This document shows, piece after piece, positions 14,937-24,370 of a stretch of 59,325 bases of DNA. The stretch spans positions 1-59,325 of the forward strand of contig NZ_RQHV01000053.1 of assembly GCF_004771005.1 (NCBI RefSeq), written 5' to 3'. The notes beneath the pieces were generated by a model. It ran no database searches and had not been told where the DNA came from. It worked only from the letters and a program-made list of their open reading frames with translations. Both the position numbers and the translations under genes were made by a program. Origin of the DNA: Leptospira ilyithenensis (GTDB taxonomy: Bacteria > Spirochaetota > Leptospiria > Leptospirales > Leptospiraceae). Within the stretch, counting starts at the first letter, position 1, and each line of letters starts with the position of its first letter.

Positions 14937-15791
14937 ATGATACGGCGGGTCAAAAAGAGGAGTCACCGGTTCTTGGTTAAAAAATTATTTTTTCCTTTTT
15001 TCTATTTAAGCGCGGATGTTCTATTATCAGTATTCGGCAATGTCGCCTTACTGAGCCTGTCCCTCTCCGTAAAACCGAAGATTCCTATCCTTGTCTGTTT
15101 GGGACTCGCTGTTTTTTCCATTTATATTTTGGATCGTTCTTCCGATTCCATCAGGGAAAAAGGAGGAGTCAAAACGGAGAGGGGAATCTTTTATCAAAAC
15201 AAAATCGGTCTGACCGTTTTTGCCGGCTTACTTTCATTAACTTTCAGCGTGATTTTGGGTTTTTTGTATTTGCCGTTATCTTTTTTTATAGCAGGAGTCG
15301 TTCTCGGTTTTTTGGTATTTTTATACTTTATCTCCACTCAATTTTTTCGGATTTCATTTTTACCGAAAGAGATAGTTCTTTCCTTACTCTATACTCTGGG
15401 AATTTCCTTCCCGGTATTACTCGAAAGATTTCCTGACTATGACGAATATCCTATTTTTTTCACGTTATTTCTCAGCGTTCTTTGCAATGTCCTTCTCACT
15501 TATCGAAATGATTTGGAATGGGACAAACAATTCCGCTTCAAAACGATTACACTTTATTTGGGAAAAGAATATACTACCATGTTGTTTTATACTCTCTCAG
15601 GCATTGGGATCGGACTTTGCATTTATTTCGGATTGCAAGACCCGAATCATCATCTGCCCGCGCTCTGTTTATCGTTTACTTTCTGTTATTTGATATTTCT
15701 GGAACCTTGGGGAAGAAAAAATTCCCCCGTTTGGTTTAAAACTTTTTGCGAACTTGCCTATGGACCGTTTTTGTTTCTTTGGATGATTTAA
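14937..15791 (+). CDS. UbiA-like polytopic membrane protein
   Basis: A 284-residue membrane protein with about eight hydrophobic segments. The ATG at 14937 follows AAGAAG; a GTG at 14910 would add nine residues. After the first segments a loop reads FSIYILDRSSDSIREKGG, which resembles the first aspartate-rich motif (N/DxxxD) of UbiA prenyltransferases, and a later loop reads TYRNDLEWDK, like the second DxxxD motif. This suggests prenyl transfer from an isoprenyl diphosphate to an aromatic or polar acceptor, but the motifs are imperfect and the assignment is tentative. It is divergent from the cyclase gene and followed by a small membrane protein. Confidence 0.65.
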   Translation: MIRRVKKRSHRFLVKKLFFPFFYLSADVLLSVFGNVALLSLSLSVKPKIPILVCLGLAVFSIYILDRSSDSIREKGGVKTERGIFYQNKIGLTVFAGLLSLTFSVILGFLYLPLSFFIAGVVLGFLVFLYFISTQFFRISFLPKEIVLSLLYTLGISFPVLLERFPDYDEYPIFFTLFLSVLCNVLLTYRNDLEWDKQFRFKTITLYLGKEYTTMLFYTLSGIGIGLCIYFGLQDPNHHLPALCLSFTFCYLIFLEPWGRKNSPVWFKTFCELAYGPFLFLWMI

Positions 15792-15815
15792 TTTTTTCTA
15801 TTCTCCAAAGTCCGA

Positions 15816-16133
15816 ATGGAATTTCTTAGCCATATGATCTTAGTGTTGATTCATATTCTTCTTTTGGCCTGTCTTTGTTTTTATATCATTTTCGTTGAGA
15901 AAAAAAAAGAACCTTTGGCGTCCCAAGGGTTTTTTCCCACCCTCTCGGAAAGTCCGAAACATCTGAAGACACCTACCCATTTCATTTTATTTTTTTCCTT
16001 TCTGCTCTTTTTATTTCTCCCTTTGACTACCGGACTGAGTCTCTATCTCAAAACCGACGCCAATGTCCTCGTGGTAATCTTCTTTATCATTTGGGCTTAT
16101 AATTGGTCCAAATACGTTTTTCTACGAGAATAA
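15816..16133 (+). CDS. Small membrane protein of unknown function
   Basis: A 105-residue protein with three predicted membrane segments (MILVLIHILLLACLCFYIIF; FILFFSFLLFLFLPLTTGL; VLVVIFFIIWAYNW). An alternative ATG at 15834 would remove six residues. It lies 24 bases after the UbiA-like gene, so the two are likely co-transcribed. No family is recognised. Confidence 0.6.
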   Translation: MEFLSHMILVLIHILLLACLCFYIIFVEKKKEPLASQGFFPTLSESPKHLKTPTHFILFFSFLLFLFLPLTTGLSLYLKTDANVLVVIFFIIWAYNWSKYVFLRE

Positions 16134-16201
16134 AAGACTTTCCTTCTCCCTTCGCTCTCATTTTCTGGTCGTAAGGTAATCCAGGAAAACGGGGTTAAGG
16201 A

Positions 16202-16963
16202 ATGAAAATTGTTGTTCTTGTAAAGCAGGTTCCAGATACGGAAACCTCCATTAAGGTGGGAGATAAGGCTATTAACGAAGCCGGTGTCAAATGGATCATC
16301 TCCCCATATGACGAATTCGCTATTGAAGAAGGGATTCGTATTCGTGAAAAAACGGGCGGCGAGGTAATCGCAGTTTCCCTAGGTCCAGACAGAGTTGTAG
16401 AAGCACTTAGAACCGCTTATGCAATGGGTGTTGATCGTGCAGTTCACGTAAAAGTGGACGATTATGTCACTTTTGACTCTACTTACACTTCTGAACTGCT
16501 CGCAAATTTAATCAAATCTGAAAATGCGGATCTAGTGATTGGTGGTCGCCAATCCATCGATACCGACAGCTCTCAAGTAGTCATCCAAATCGCAGAAAGA
16601 TTGAACATCCCTCACATTGCAATGGCTCTCAAACTCGAATTTGACGGCAAAAAAGTAACTGCAACACGTGAAGTGGAAGGTGGAACTGAAAACATAGAAA
16701 CACAGGCACCAGTTGCTGTGACTGCTCAAAAAGGTCTGAACGAGCCAAGATACCCTAGCTTAAAGGGAATCATGTCTGCAAAGAAAAAACCGGTGGATGT
16801 AAAAAAACCTGATGAGTTAGGAGCTACCGCTTCTAAAATCGAAGTGGTTGGTTTGGAACCGCCTCCTCCACGTATTTCCGGCAGAAAATTAGAAGCAGCC
16901 GATGCACAAGGTTTTGCTTCCCAACTCGTAAAAGCTCTTCGCGAAGAAGCGAAAGTTATCTAA
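16202..16963 (+). CDS. etfB: Electron transfer flavoprotein beta subunit
   Basis: Small subunit of the heterodimeric EtfAB, which takes electrons from acyl-CoA dehydrogenases and passes them to the quinone pool. It has 253 residues, normal length, and starts with the canonical MKIVVLVKQVPDTET. AAGGA sits directly upstream of the ATG. The AMP-binding region GGRQSIDTDSSQVVIQIAE and the family signature EVEGGTENIETQAPVAVTAQKGLNEPRYPSLKGIM are intact; the latter holds the recognition loop for dehydrogenases. etfA follows after 10 bases with its own AAGGAG site. The two acyl-CoA dehydrogenases in this window are obvious partners. Confidence 0.96.
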   Translation: MKIVVLVKQVPDTETSIKVGDKAINEAGVKWIISPYDEFAIEEGIRIREKTGGEVIAVSLGPDRVVEALRTAYAMGVDRAVHVKVDDYVTFDSTYTSELLANLIKSENADLVIGGRQSIDTDSSQVVIQIAERLNIPHIAMALKLEFDGKKVTATREVEGGTENIETQAPVAVTAQKGLNEPRYPSLKGIMSAKKKPVDVKKPDELGATASKIEVVGLEPPPPRISGRKLEAADAQGFASQLVKALREEAKVI

Positions 16964-16973
16964 GGAGAAGATC

Positions 16974-17933
16974 ATGGCAGACGTATTAATAGTAGGCGAA
17001 CTCAAAGACGGCGAACTTAAAAAAATTTCCAAAGAACTTACTTCAGCAGGCAGAAAGATTGCTGATGCAATCGGCGGAAAAGTTCATGCTGTAATCATTA
17101 CAGACAACATAGACAAATTTGCAGGAGATCTGAAAGCGGCAGGTGCTGATACCATCATAGGTGCCAACCTAGGTGATTTCAATCCTGAAGCTTATGCGAA
17201 CGGAATCTACGCAATCATCCAAGAGAAAAAACCTTCGGTAGTTCTTCTACCTCACTCCTCTCAAGGAAAAGAGTATTCCGCTCGTGTTGCGATCAAAGCA
17301 AACGCAGGAATCGTAGCGGATGCAGTTAGTCTTTCCATTGACGGTGGTAAAGTCGTTGCTAAAAAACCAATCTACTCCGGAAAAGCTTACGCAAATTTCA
17401 AAGTAACTTCTGACATTCAAATTTTCACAGTTCGTGCAAACTCCCAAGAAGTAACTCCGAAAGACGGAGCGGGTGCTGTAGAAAAATCCGGTGCTGAGGC
17501 TGGCGAAGTGAGAACCAAATCACTTTCCAAAGACCTAAGCGGCGGAAACAAAGTTCAACTAGCGGATGCATCCATTATCGTATCCGGTGGTCGTGGAATC
17601 AAAGGACCGGAAAACTGGCCTCTTCTCCAAGACTTAGCAGATACTTTAGGGGCAGCCCTAGGAGCATCTCGTGCAACAGTTGATGCGGGTTGGATTTCCC
17701 ACTCACACCAAGTAGGTCAAACCGGTAAGACGGTTTCCCCTAACTGTTACATCGCATGTGGAATTTCCGGAGCCATCCAACATTTAGCTGGTATGGGATC
17801 TTCCAAATACATCGTTGCCATCAACAAAGACGGAGACGCTCCGATCTTTAAAGTAGCGACTTACGGTGTAGTTGCGGATTTGTTTGAAGTAGTTCCGGCT
17901 CTCACTTCAGAATTCAAAAAAGTGCTGGGGTAA
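16974..17933 (+). CDS. etfA: Electron transfer flavoprotein alpha subunit
   Basis: FAD-binding large subunit of EtfAB, 319 residues. The N-terminal domain pairs with EtfB. The C-terminal FAD domain is recognised by [51 protein letters not shown] and the following QHLAGM, covering the flavin-binding Arg, Ser, Gln and His positions. The start has AAGGAG 7 bases upstream. It is co-transcribed with etfB; the following LolA-like gene begins 18 bases after the stop and may be read from the same transcript. Confidence 0.96.
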   Translation: MADVLIVGELKDGELKKISKELTSAGRKIADAIGGKVHAVIITDNIDKFAGDLKAAGADTIIGANLGDFNPEAYANGIYAIIQEKKPSVVLLPHSSQGKEYSARVAIKANAGIVADAVSLSIDGGKVVAKKPIYSGKAYANFKVTSDIQIFTVRANSQEVTPKDGAGAVEKSGAEAGEVRTKSLSKDLSGGNKVQLADASIIVSGGRGIKGPENWPLLQDLADTLGAALGASRATVDAGWISHSHQVGQTGKTVSPNCYIACGISGAIQHLAGMGSSKYIVAINKDGDAPIFKVATYGVVADLFEVVPALTSEFKKVLG

Positions 17934-17951
17934 TCCCATGCGTTCTTTTAG

Positions 17952-18542
17952 ATGGAAGCCGTGCTTCTTTCTCTAAGATTAATTTTCTCGTTTTCCCTCT
18001 TGTGCCTTTTCTCCAAAGGAATTTTGGCACAGGACGGAAGAGATAAACTCAATTCAGTCATCGGTCGTTTGAATTCCCTGGAAAGTTTCCGAGCCACAGT
18101 CACTGTGAACGGAGGACTTACAGGAATCATCTCTTACAAAAATCCCTACCAGCTCCATGTTCGTTTGAATGACGGAAGAATTATTTCGTCAAATGGAAAG
18201 ACATTATGGTTTTATAATCCTGACTCCTCCATTTCCGGAAAACAGGATCTGAAAGGTGTGTCTGGCGGACTTGGTGGATTTTTATCGGGATATGAAAATG
18301 TTACAATAAGCGGTAAAACATTTCGTCTAACTTCACCAAACAAAAGATATACAGAAGTCATTTTAGTAGTATCCGATAATGATATGCCGAGGGTTTTAAA
18401 AATGAAAAGGGACGACGAAGAAGTTACGGAAATTGCCTTTTCGGGAATCGCTACCAATATAGGTCTTGGGACTTCTTTATTTAATTTTCAACCCCCGACC
18501 AGTTCTCAGATCGTTGAGAATCCATTAAACCAGAAGGAATAA
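17952..18542 (+). CDS. LolA-like outer-membrane lipoprotein carrier protein
   Basis: A 196-residue exported protein. The signal peptide is LLSLRLIFSFSLLCLFSKGILA with probable cleavage before QDG. The mature part follows the LolA/LppX pattern: LNSLESFRATVTVNGGLTGIISYKNPYQLHVRL, then SNGKTLWFYNPDSS, the conserved turn between beta strands, and later LKMKRDDEEVTEIAFSGI. LolA carries lipoproteins across the periplasm to LolB or its replacement; Leptospira has an outer membrane rich in lipoproteins. Short spacing to etfA upstream and 3 bases to the next gene downstream support an operon. Confidence 0.8.
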   Translation: MEAVLLSLRLIFSFSLLCLFSKGILAQDGRDKLNSVIGRLNSLESFRATVTVNGGLTGIISYKNPYQLHVRLNDGRIISSNGKTLWFYNPDSSISGKQDLKGVSGGLGGFLSGYENVTISGKTFRLTSPNKRYTEVILVVSDNDMPRVLKMKRDDEEVTEIAFSGIATNIGLGTSLFNFQPPTSSQIVENPLNQKE

Positions 18543-18545
18543 CGA

Positions 18546-20513
18546 GTGACACCCGTTTCGCGAACAGAAGCTCACCGAGTCTTTGCCGATTTATATCGCA
18601 AGACAAGAACACCGGAACACCAACAACTGATAGATGAAGCAATATTAAAATCCAACGATGTATTCATCCGTATCGATCTGATCCGAAAAGTGGATGAAGA
18701 TATATTAAATAAAAAACGGGGAATAGAAGAGAAAAAAAAGCCTGCTTCGGAAGAAAAACAAAGTTCCAGTTCTTCCTTTTCCCGGGACAACGGGTCTTCT
18801 TCCCAAGACAACAAACAAAGATCCGAAAAAAGATTAAGATCTCCCAGCGAACTGGTAACAGTTGATAGCATCAAACAAAAGCAAGGCACAGGCAAGAAAA
18901 AACCTAACGAAACCAAGACGGGTGGAGGATTACTTGCGGGTCTTTTCGGAGGAGGCGGAGGAGGAGCTTCTTCCATCGGAAAATTCGCCAAAGATACCGG
19001 CGCCATTGATATAGGACTTTTCGGAAGGAATCCGAGCATCTCACCGGGAGTTGAAAAATTATTCCGCACGTTAAAAGAGGACACAATTATTCCAACGATC
19101 CAGGCGCTTCGAATGGCCGAACAACAAGGATGGAGATTATGGACTCCTCTTGTTTATAATGTAATCAATAACTATAATAAATTCTTCAGCGCTTTCGTAT
19201 CACTCGATTCTCTATTCCTGGACAAAATTTCCCCTGATATATTTTTGGATCGCTCCATTAAAATGCAAATGTTCTATGTGCGCTTTTTACAAAGAGATGA
19301 TGCACGCCAAATCATTCTGGATCATTTGCCGGAAGTAGTCAGACAAGATGATAAACTGGTTTCCAGACTTTCCACAGTAATGGATGGAATCAGTTTCGGA
19401 CTTTCTTTGGAATCCACAAGGCCCAAACTTACGGATGCCATTACCGCATTTTATATTGTTTCCAAAAAGAAAATGTTTTCCTGGCAGGAGATTGTTGCCG
19501 ACTTAAAAGTACCTGCCATCCAGGAACATAAATTTCAGGCGGCGCGTGAGATTCAAAAAGAAGTAGAGATCACAGTTGCGAAAATATCGGATGATATCAA
19601 CACGAGGGTTTTCAAAAAGGAAGAATTGCAAAGCCTCCGTTCCCGTTATTTTACTATAGATGACAAAGGAAAAATCAGTTTCGATTTTTTGAATGGAGTT
19701 GTGGACGATTATATGGCGCACCATATGCCTGATAGTGCCCGCAGCCAAACAATCAAAAACTCATACAAGTCACAGCCGCATCGTTTGGTATACCTGCTTC
19801 TAAGAGACATCCAAACGGTTTATATCAACCTTTTGGAAGGTTATGTAAGGCTAGGTGATAAAAACCAAAATCAGGATTTGCTTCTGGTGCAGCCGGGTCT
19901 TTTCAAAGAAGAAATCGAAATCATGAACAATTTGGTGAGAACGATTGATAATTTCAATCGCAAGTTCCCCAGCTTTCAATATACTTTTCAACAGTATAAC
20001 GGAGATTACAACAAAGGTACTATCGACCAAATTGCAAATACGATTTTAACCGCACTCACGGAAGCCTCCGAGTTTTTCGGCAATTTTGCAAACAAACTCA
20101 ATATCATCATAGAAAATCATCTGATGGCCAAAGAAACCGAATCCAGAGGAAAAATATCCGACAAAATTTCAACAACAAAGGAAAAAGTGATAGAAGAAAT
20201 CAAAATCATGCAAAGGTTCATTCCCCACCACGAAAAAGCGGTCGTTGCTAAAGAAAGAATCAACGGAATGTATGTGGAAGATGTTTTGACCCAGTTTACA
20301 AAGTATTTGTACAATTATGCGGTGATCTTCAAAGACCAACAGACAACAACCAAACTGACCGCACATAGAAAAATAGAACAGGAACTGATCAAATTGCACA
20401 AAGAATACGAAAGACTGACATATTCTTCTTTCAATTCCGAATCTTATAAAAAATCTTCCGATGATTCCGAGTCTACTTTCGGAGAAGATTCGGAAGAAGC
20501 ATCTTCGGAATAG
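18546..20513 (+). CDS. Large hypothetical protein with low-complexity N-terminus
   Basis: A 655-residue protein starting at a GTG with AAGGAA 7 bases upstream, immediately after the LolA-like gene. Residues 1-60 are helical, 60-120 are Ser/Lys/Gln-rich and disordered, and 127-145 contain a glycine-rich hydrophobic patch ([18 protein letters not shown]). Residues 150-630 are predicted mostly alpha-helical with no transmembrane segment, and the tail is acidic and Ser-rich. I do not recognise a characterised domain; it resembles long uncharacterised spirochete-specific proteins, but I cannot confirm this. Being sandwiched between a LolA-like gene and trpS gives no functional hint beyond likely housekeeping status. 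Confidence 0.75.
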   Translation: MTPVSRTEAHRVFADLYRKTRTPEHQQLIDEAILKSNDVFIRIDLIRKVDEDILNKKRGIEEKKKPASEEKQSSSSSFSRDNGSSSQDNKQRSEKRLRSPSELVTVDSIKQKQGTGKKKPNETKTGGGLLAGLFGGGGGGASSIGKFAKDTGAIDIGLFGRNPSISPGVEKLFRTLKEDTIIPTIQALRMAEQQGWRLWTPLVYNVINNYNKFFSAFVSLDSLFLDKISPDIFLDRSIKMQMFYVRFLQRDDARQIILDHLPEVVRQDDKLVSRLSTVMDGISFGLSLESTRPKLTDAITAFYIVSKKKMFSWQEIVADLKVPAIQEHKFQAAREIQKEVEITVAKISDDINTRVFKKEELQSLRSRYFTIDDKGKISFDFLNGVVDDYMAHHMPDSARSQTIKNSYKSQPHRLVYLLLRDIQTVYINLLEGYVRLGDKNQNQDLLLVQPGLFKEEIEIMNNLVRTIDNFNRKFPSFQYTFQQYNGDYNKGTIDQIANTILTALTEASEFFGNFANKLNIIIENHLMAKETESRGKISDKISTTKEKVIEEIKIMQRFIPHHEKAVVAKERINGMYVEDVLTQFTKYLYNYAVIFKDQQTTTKLTAHRKIEQELIKLHKEYERLTYSSFNSESYKKSSDDSESTFGEDSEEASSE

Positions 20514-20538
20514 CAACAAAATACAACTTAACTATTTC

Positions 20539-21507
20539 ATGAAAATTTTAACCGGTGTACAACCTTCAGGCAAACTCCATTTAGGAAATTATTTTTCTGC
20601 AATTCGGAAAATTCTACATTACCAAAACAAAGCCGAGTTGATGCTTTTCATTGCAAACTTACACGCGTTAACTACTTTTTCTTCAAAAGAAAATCTAAAA
20701 GAAAATACTATCTCAGCGGCTTTGGATCTACTTGCGCTGGGAGTTGATCCGGACAAGACCATCTTTTGGATTCAAAGCGATGTCCCCGAAGTAACGGAGC
20801 TGACTTGGTATCTATCTCAGTCCATTACAGTTTCCCAATTGCAATTGGCCCATTCCTTCAAAGACAAAGTAGCAAAAGGATTTGTTCCCGGAGCGGGACT
20901 TTTCACCTACCCCGTCCTTATGGCCTCGGATATTTTGCTTTATTCTGCTGATAAAGTTCCCGTAGGGAAAGACCAAAAACAACATCTCGAATTCGCAAGA
21001 GATATTGCAGAAAGATTCAATTCAAACTTCGGAGAGACACTCACCGTTCCCGAACCGGATATTGACGAAAACACCGCCGCCATACCCGGTGTAGACGGTG
21101 CTAAAATGTCAAAGTCCTACAAAAACACGATTGATCTGTTCGGAACGGAAAAAGAAATCAAAAAAGCAATCATGTCGATTGTAAGTGATTCCAAAGAAAT
21201 ATCCGAACCGAAAGATCCGGATACCTCCATCATCTTTCAAATTCATTCTTTGTTTTTAAATGAAGAAGAAAAACAAATACTTAAAACCAGATACACATCC
21301 GGCGGGGTAGGATACGGTGATTTGAAAAAATCACTTTTGGACCAAGTGATGACTCATTTCGAACCGTTTCGAAAAAAAAGAGAAGAACTTTCGAATGATC
21401 TAAGTTATGTGAATGAAATTTTGGCAAAAGGCAAGACCAAGGCAAGCTCGATCGCCCGAAAAAAAATCGAGGAAGTTCGAAAGGCTTTGGGAATTTATCC
21501 TTTTTAG
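20539..21507 (+). CDS. trpS: Tryptophanyl-tRNA synthetase
   Basis: Class I aminoacyl-tRNA synthetase charging tRNA-Trp, 322 residues, normal for bacterial TrpRS. The start at 20539 ([19 protein letters not shown]) is the family N-terminus; a longer frame from 20461 lies inside the upstream gene. The HIGH-equivalent is PSGKLHLGN (residues 9-17), the tryptophan pocket region is [15 protein letters not shown], the [11 protein letters not shown] motif is present, and the KMSKS loop appears as [10 protein letters not shown]. It follows the unknown gene by 25 bases with no terminator or leader structure, so I see no tryptophan-specific regulation. Confidence 0.96.
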   Translation: MKILTGVQPSGKLHLGNYFSAIRKILHYQNKAELMLFIANLHALTTFSSKENLKENTISAALDLLALGVDPDKTIFWIQSDVPEVTELTWYLSQSITVSQLQLAHSFKDKVAKGFVPGAGLFTYPVLMASDILLYSADKVPVGKDQKQHLEFARDIAERFNSNFGETLTVPEPDIDENTAAIPGVDGAKMSKSYKNTIDLFGTEKEIKKAIMSIVSDSKEISEPKDPDTSIIFQIHSLFLNEEEKQILKTRYTSGGVGYGDLKKSLLDQVMTHFEPFRKKREELSNDLSYVNEILAKGKTKASSIARKKIEEVRKALGIYPF

Positions 21508-21582
21508 TCAAAACTACGAATCTTTCTTTCTTATTTTTGAATAGGGCAGGTCCGATCTCTTTAGTTTTTTACCTAAAGAGGT

Positions 21583-23535
21583 ATGAAGTCCTCACCACTT
21601 CCACGCATTTTTCCCGCTTCCGAAGGGGGAATGGTTTCCCTCGGGATTTGTCTGGTCGGACTCTTAAATCGGATTTATCCGAACATTCCCGGTTTTTCTT
21701 TCCTTATCTGTATCGGTTCCATTTTGTTTTTACTACTTCCTCCTTTCTTTTCCCGATTTATAAAATCGTATCTTAAAAAAAAATTTCTCTATCTGATCAT
21801 AGGGTTTTTAGTTTTCGGATGTTTTCAGATTTATTTTCCAAAAGGTTTTCCAAAGGAAAAAAGAATAAATCAAAACTCAAATCCTTACAAATTTCAGGAA
21901 GAAGTCAGAGGGTTACTCAAAGAAAGCAAGCTTCCCAAAGAACTGGCATTAGTTGCGGAAGGATTGGTTCTCGGTTCCGGCAAATCTTTGCCAAAATCCG
22001 TCAAACAGGAAGCGAAAGAAGGAGGAGTATTGCACTTGTTTGCCGCTTCGGGGCTTCATCTGGGAATTTATCTAGGTTTTTGTTTGTTATTTTTAAAGAG
22101 GGTTTTTTGGTTTTCCAGAATCCTTCCCGTTCTTGTGTCCCTTCTGTTTGGATATTTTTATCTATATCTCTTGAATTTTCCCGTTTCTTTTGTAAGAGCT
22201 TATTCATTCGCATTTTACAGCATGTTAGGTGTTATTTTCTATAAAAAGGCTCAATCTTCCGACACGTTATTTTATTCCGGAGCCACAGTGGCACTCTTCT
22301 TTCCGGGAGATTATCTAAGCGTCGGATTTTTACTGTCTTTTGGGGCGGTCTTCGGAATCTTCTTTTTAAAACCTGCAATAGACAAAGTTCTATTTCCAAA
22401 CATCTCCCACTTCTTGAAAGACAATCTGACTTTGTCACTTTCCTGTTCCTTCGGAACTTTCCCAAGTCTCGCCTATGTATTCCATTCTTTTTCATTCGGC
22501 AGTATTCTGATCAATTTGATTGTGATCCCTCTCGCAGGAATCATTCTTCCCTTACTCTATCTTTGCCTTATCATTCAAAAATTTTTATTCCAAAACATTG
22601 CGGACCTCTTCTGGATCATAACCGATCTATTCTTAAGAATTTTATTGAAATTGGTAACCGCATTGCCCGGAAAAATAGGATTCTATTACGAATGGAATGA
22701 CAAACAAACGGGGATTTGGCTGTATTTTATCTTCACGATACTCCTTTTTATCATAATCTATAAAATCTTCAAACCCAAAGACATCGTAAACAATCCGAAG
22801 ATCGGTTATTCTTTTTTCCATTTTCTGATCCTATCGGGTATCGTTTTGTTTTTTCCTTTCGGAGTTTTGATTCTCTCGGTAAAACAAAGTCAGGAAAATT
22901 TGCCGGTCCATAGAATTCAAAAAGGAAACGCATTTTTTTTCGGAGAGGAAAAGATTTCGATCTTGGGGAATTGTTATTCTCAAAACCAATTTGAAACATT
23001 TGTAAAATCACTAAGATTGCAAAATATGAATGCGAATTCCATCTTCTTCGAAAAGGAGTCTTGTCTCCGTTATGTGTTGGATCTGCAAAAAGAAATTTTA
23101 AAAACAAATGTCTCTGCAAGACTTTCCGTCATTACCAACGAGGAAAAACTGGAACCCTGGTTAAAACAGATAAATGCCTGGAACGAAAACTTCCAAATCG
23201 ACAGATCGGAAACTCTACCGGTTGTTCTTTTCGGAAAGAAAAATCCAATCCCCGTACTTCGCTATACGGGAGACAAAAAAAAGTTTTCCAAGCTTTTAGA
23301 AATCACATCTCTCTATGAAAAAAATTGGATAAAATCGGGACTGAATTCGGAAACCGAACAAGCGGGGATCTTGTTACTTGATTTTCCCAAATGGGTGAAA
23401 GAAAATCCCGAAGATTGGAAAAAATACCAAAAACTTCTTGGGATTTCTTCTTACTGGAAAATTATAAGCGTAGAGGAACTACTTGTACGCTCCCATAATC
23501 AAACTCTCCGAGATCAAAAATTTTCTTTCCTCTAA
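21583..23535 (+). CDS. ComEC/Rec2-like membrane protein without an obvious metallo-beta-lactamase domain
   Basis: A 650-residue polytopic protein. AAAGAGG precedes the ATG. About ten transmembrane segments span residues 15-430. The competence domain is recognised by LALVAEGLVLGSGKSLP, the conserved HLFAASGLHLGIYLG, FVRAYSFAF and the later GSILINLIVIPLAG. In ComEC this region forms the channel for single-stranded DNA import. The C-terminal 200 residues are soluble and lack an HxHxDH metal motif, so the nuclease-like beta-lactamase domain is absent or highly diverged. DNA uptake is therefore possible but unproven. The 3' end overlaps rsmA by 53 bases. Confidence 0.85.
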   Translation: MKSSPLPRIFPASEGGMVSLGICLVGLLNRIYPNIPGFSFLICIGSILFLLLPPFFSRFIKSYLKKKFLYLIIGFLVFGCFQIYFPKGFPKEKRINQNSNPYKFQEEVRGLLKESKLPKELALVAEGLVLGSGKSLPKSVKQEAKEGGVLHLFAASGLHLGIYLGFCLLFLKRVFWFSRILPVLVSLLFGYFYLYLLNFPVSFVRAYSFAFYSMLGVIFYKKAQSSDTLFYSGATVALFFPGDYLSVGFLLSFGAVFGIFFLKPAIDKVLFPNISHFLKDNLTLSLSCSFGTFPSLAYVFHSFSFGSILINLIVIPLAGIILPLLYLCLIIQKFLFQNIADLFWIITDLFLRILLKLVTALPGKIGFYYEWNDKQTGIWLYFIFTILLFIIIYKIFKPKDIVNNPKIGYSFFHFLILSGIVLFFPFGVLILSVKQSQENLPVHRIQKGNAFFFGEEKISILGNCYSQNQFETFVKSLRLQNMNANSIFFEKESCLRYVLDLQKEILKTNVSARLSVITNEEKLEPWLKQINAWNENFQIDRSETLPVVLFGKKNPIPVLRYTGDKKKFSKLLEITSLYEKNWIKSGLNSETEQAGILLLDFPKWVKENPEDWKKYQKLLGISSYWKIISVEELLVRSHNQTLRDQKFSFL

Positions 23536-24349
23536 CTCTCTGGTTGCGCAAAAGAAATTCGGACAAAACTTTCTAATCGATCAGAATATAGTTCGTTATA
23601 TTGCAGAGTGCAGCAAAGATTTTTTCGAAAAGGAAAATGTGGAACTTGCGGAGATCGGAATCGGGCTAGGTACTCTCACTTATCCGATTTTGGAGTTTGA
23701 AAGACCTACTTATCTTTTTGAAATTGATCGCGCCTATATCGAACTTGCAAAAACCACATACCTCAATCTTTTTCCAAAAGCCGTTCTCTATGAAGGGGAC
23801 GCTTTGGAAAATCTCCATCATATCTTTTCCAAAGAAGTATTCATATTCGGAAATCTTCCTTATCATCTAACAAGCGAAATACTGACAATCATCGCTACTG
23901 AATTTAAAAATTGGAGAGGCGGTGTTTTTATGGTGCAGAAGGAATTCGCCGAACGAGTCACAGGCGAAATATCCTCTCTTTCCATATTTCTGGAAGGTAT
24001 GGGAAAAATAGAATTCCTGAAAAAAGTAAATAAAAAATGTTTTTATCCCGTTCCCAAAATTGACTCCGCCTTGATTCGGATTCTTCCCCGCCCGAAGGAA
24101 GAACGTTTATTCCATTCGAAAGAGGATATAGCCGTTTGGTCCAGGCTTCTCCGCACTTTTTTTTGGGGAAAAAGAAAACAAATCCAAGTTAGTTTAAGAG
24201 ACTCTCCTTTTTCACAAGACCCAAAATTTCAGGAAGCAGTAAGAAAGGCCTGGGAAAAAACAAATATTTCCCCCACTTCCCGACCGGAAGAGTTGAACCG
24301 AAAACAATTTCTGACTCTTGGTCAAGAATTACTTGACCTTTTGTCATAA
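23483..24349 (+). CDS. rsmA: 16S rRNA dimethyladenosine transferase
   Basis: RsmA/KsgA dimethylates two adjacent adenines in the 3'-terminal helix of 16S rRNA, late in small-subunit assembly. It has 288 residues. The TTG at 23483 is accepted because AGAGGA lies 5 bases upstream, although it overlaps comEC by 53 bases; the extra N-terminus ahead of KKFGQNFLIDQNIVRYIAE is ordinary for the family. SAM motif I is EIGIGLGTLT, the acidic motif is LFEIDRAY, motif IV is FGNLPYHLTSEIL, and the RNA-binding C-terminal domain contains YPVPKIDSALIRI. It probably shares a transcript with comEC. Confidence 0.93.
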   Translation: MYAPIIKLSEIKNFLSSNSLVAQKKFGQNFLIDQNIVRYIAECSKDFFEKENVELAEIGIGLGTLTYPILEFERPTYLFEIDRAYIELAKTTYLNLFPKAVLYEGDALENLHHIFSKEVFIFGNLPYHLTSEILTIIATEFKNWRGGVFMVQKEFAERVTGEISSLSIFLEGMGKIEFLKKVNKKCFYPVPKIDSALIRILPRPKEERLFHSKEDIAVWSRLLRTFFWGKRKQIQVSLRDSPFSQDPKFQEAVRKAWEKTNISPTSRPEELNRKQFLTLGQELLDLLS

Positions 24350-24370
24350 AACGGGCAAAACTATTTCGTT

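Noticed and set aside
18572..19084. 170-codon minus-strand frame with Ser- and Pro-rich product
   Set aside because: Its composition mirrors the low-complexity region of the 655-residue gene on the other strand.
20514..20538. Tryptophan-specific leader before trpS
   Set aside because: Only 25 bases separate it from the previous gene and no hairpin or Trp codons are present.
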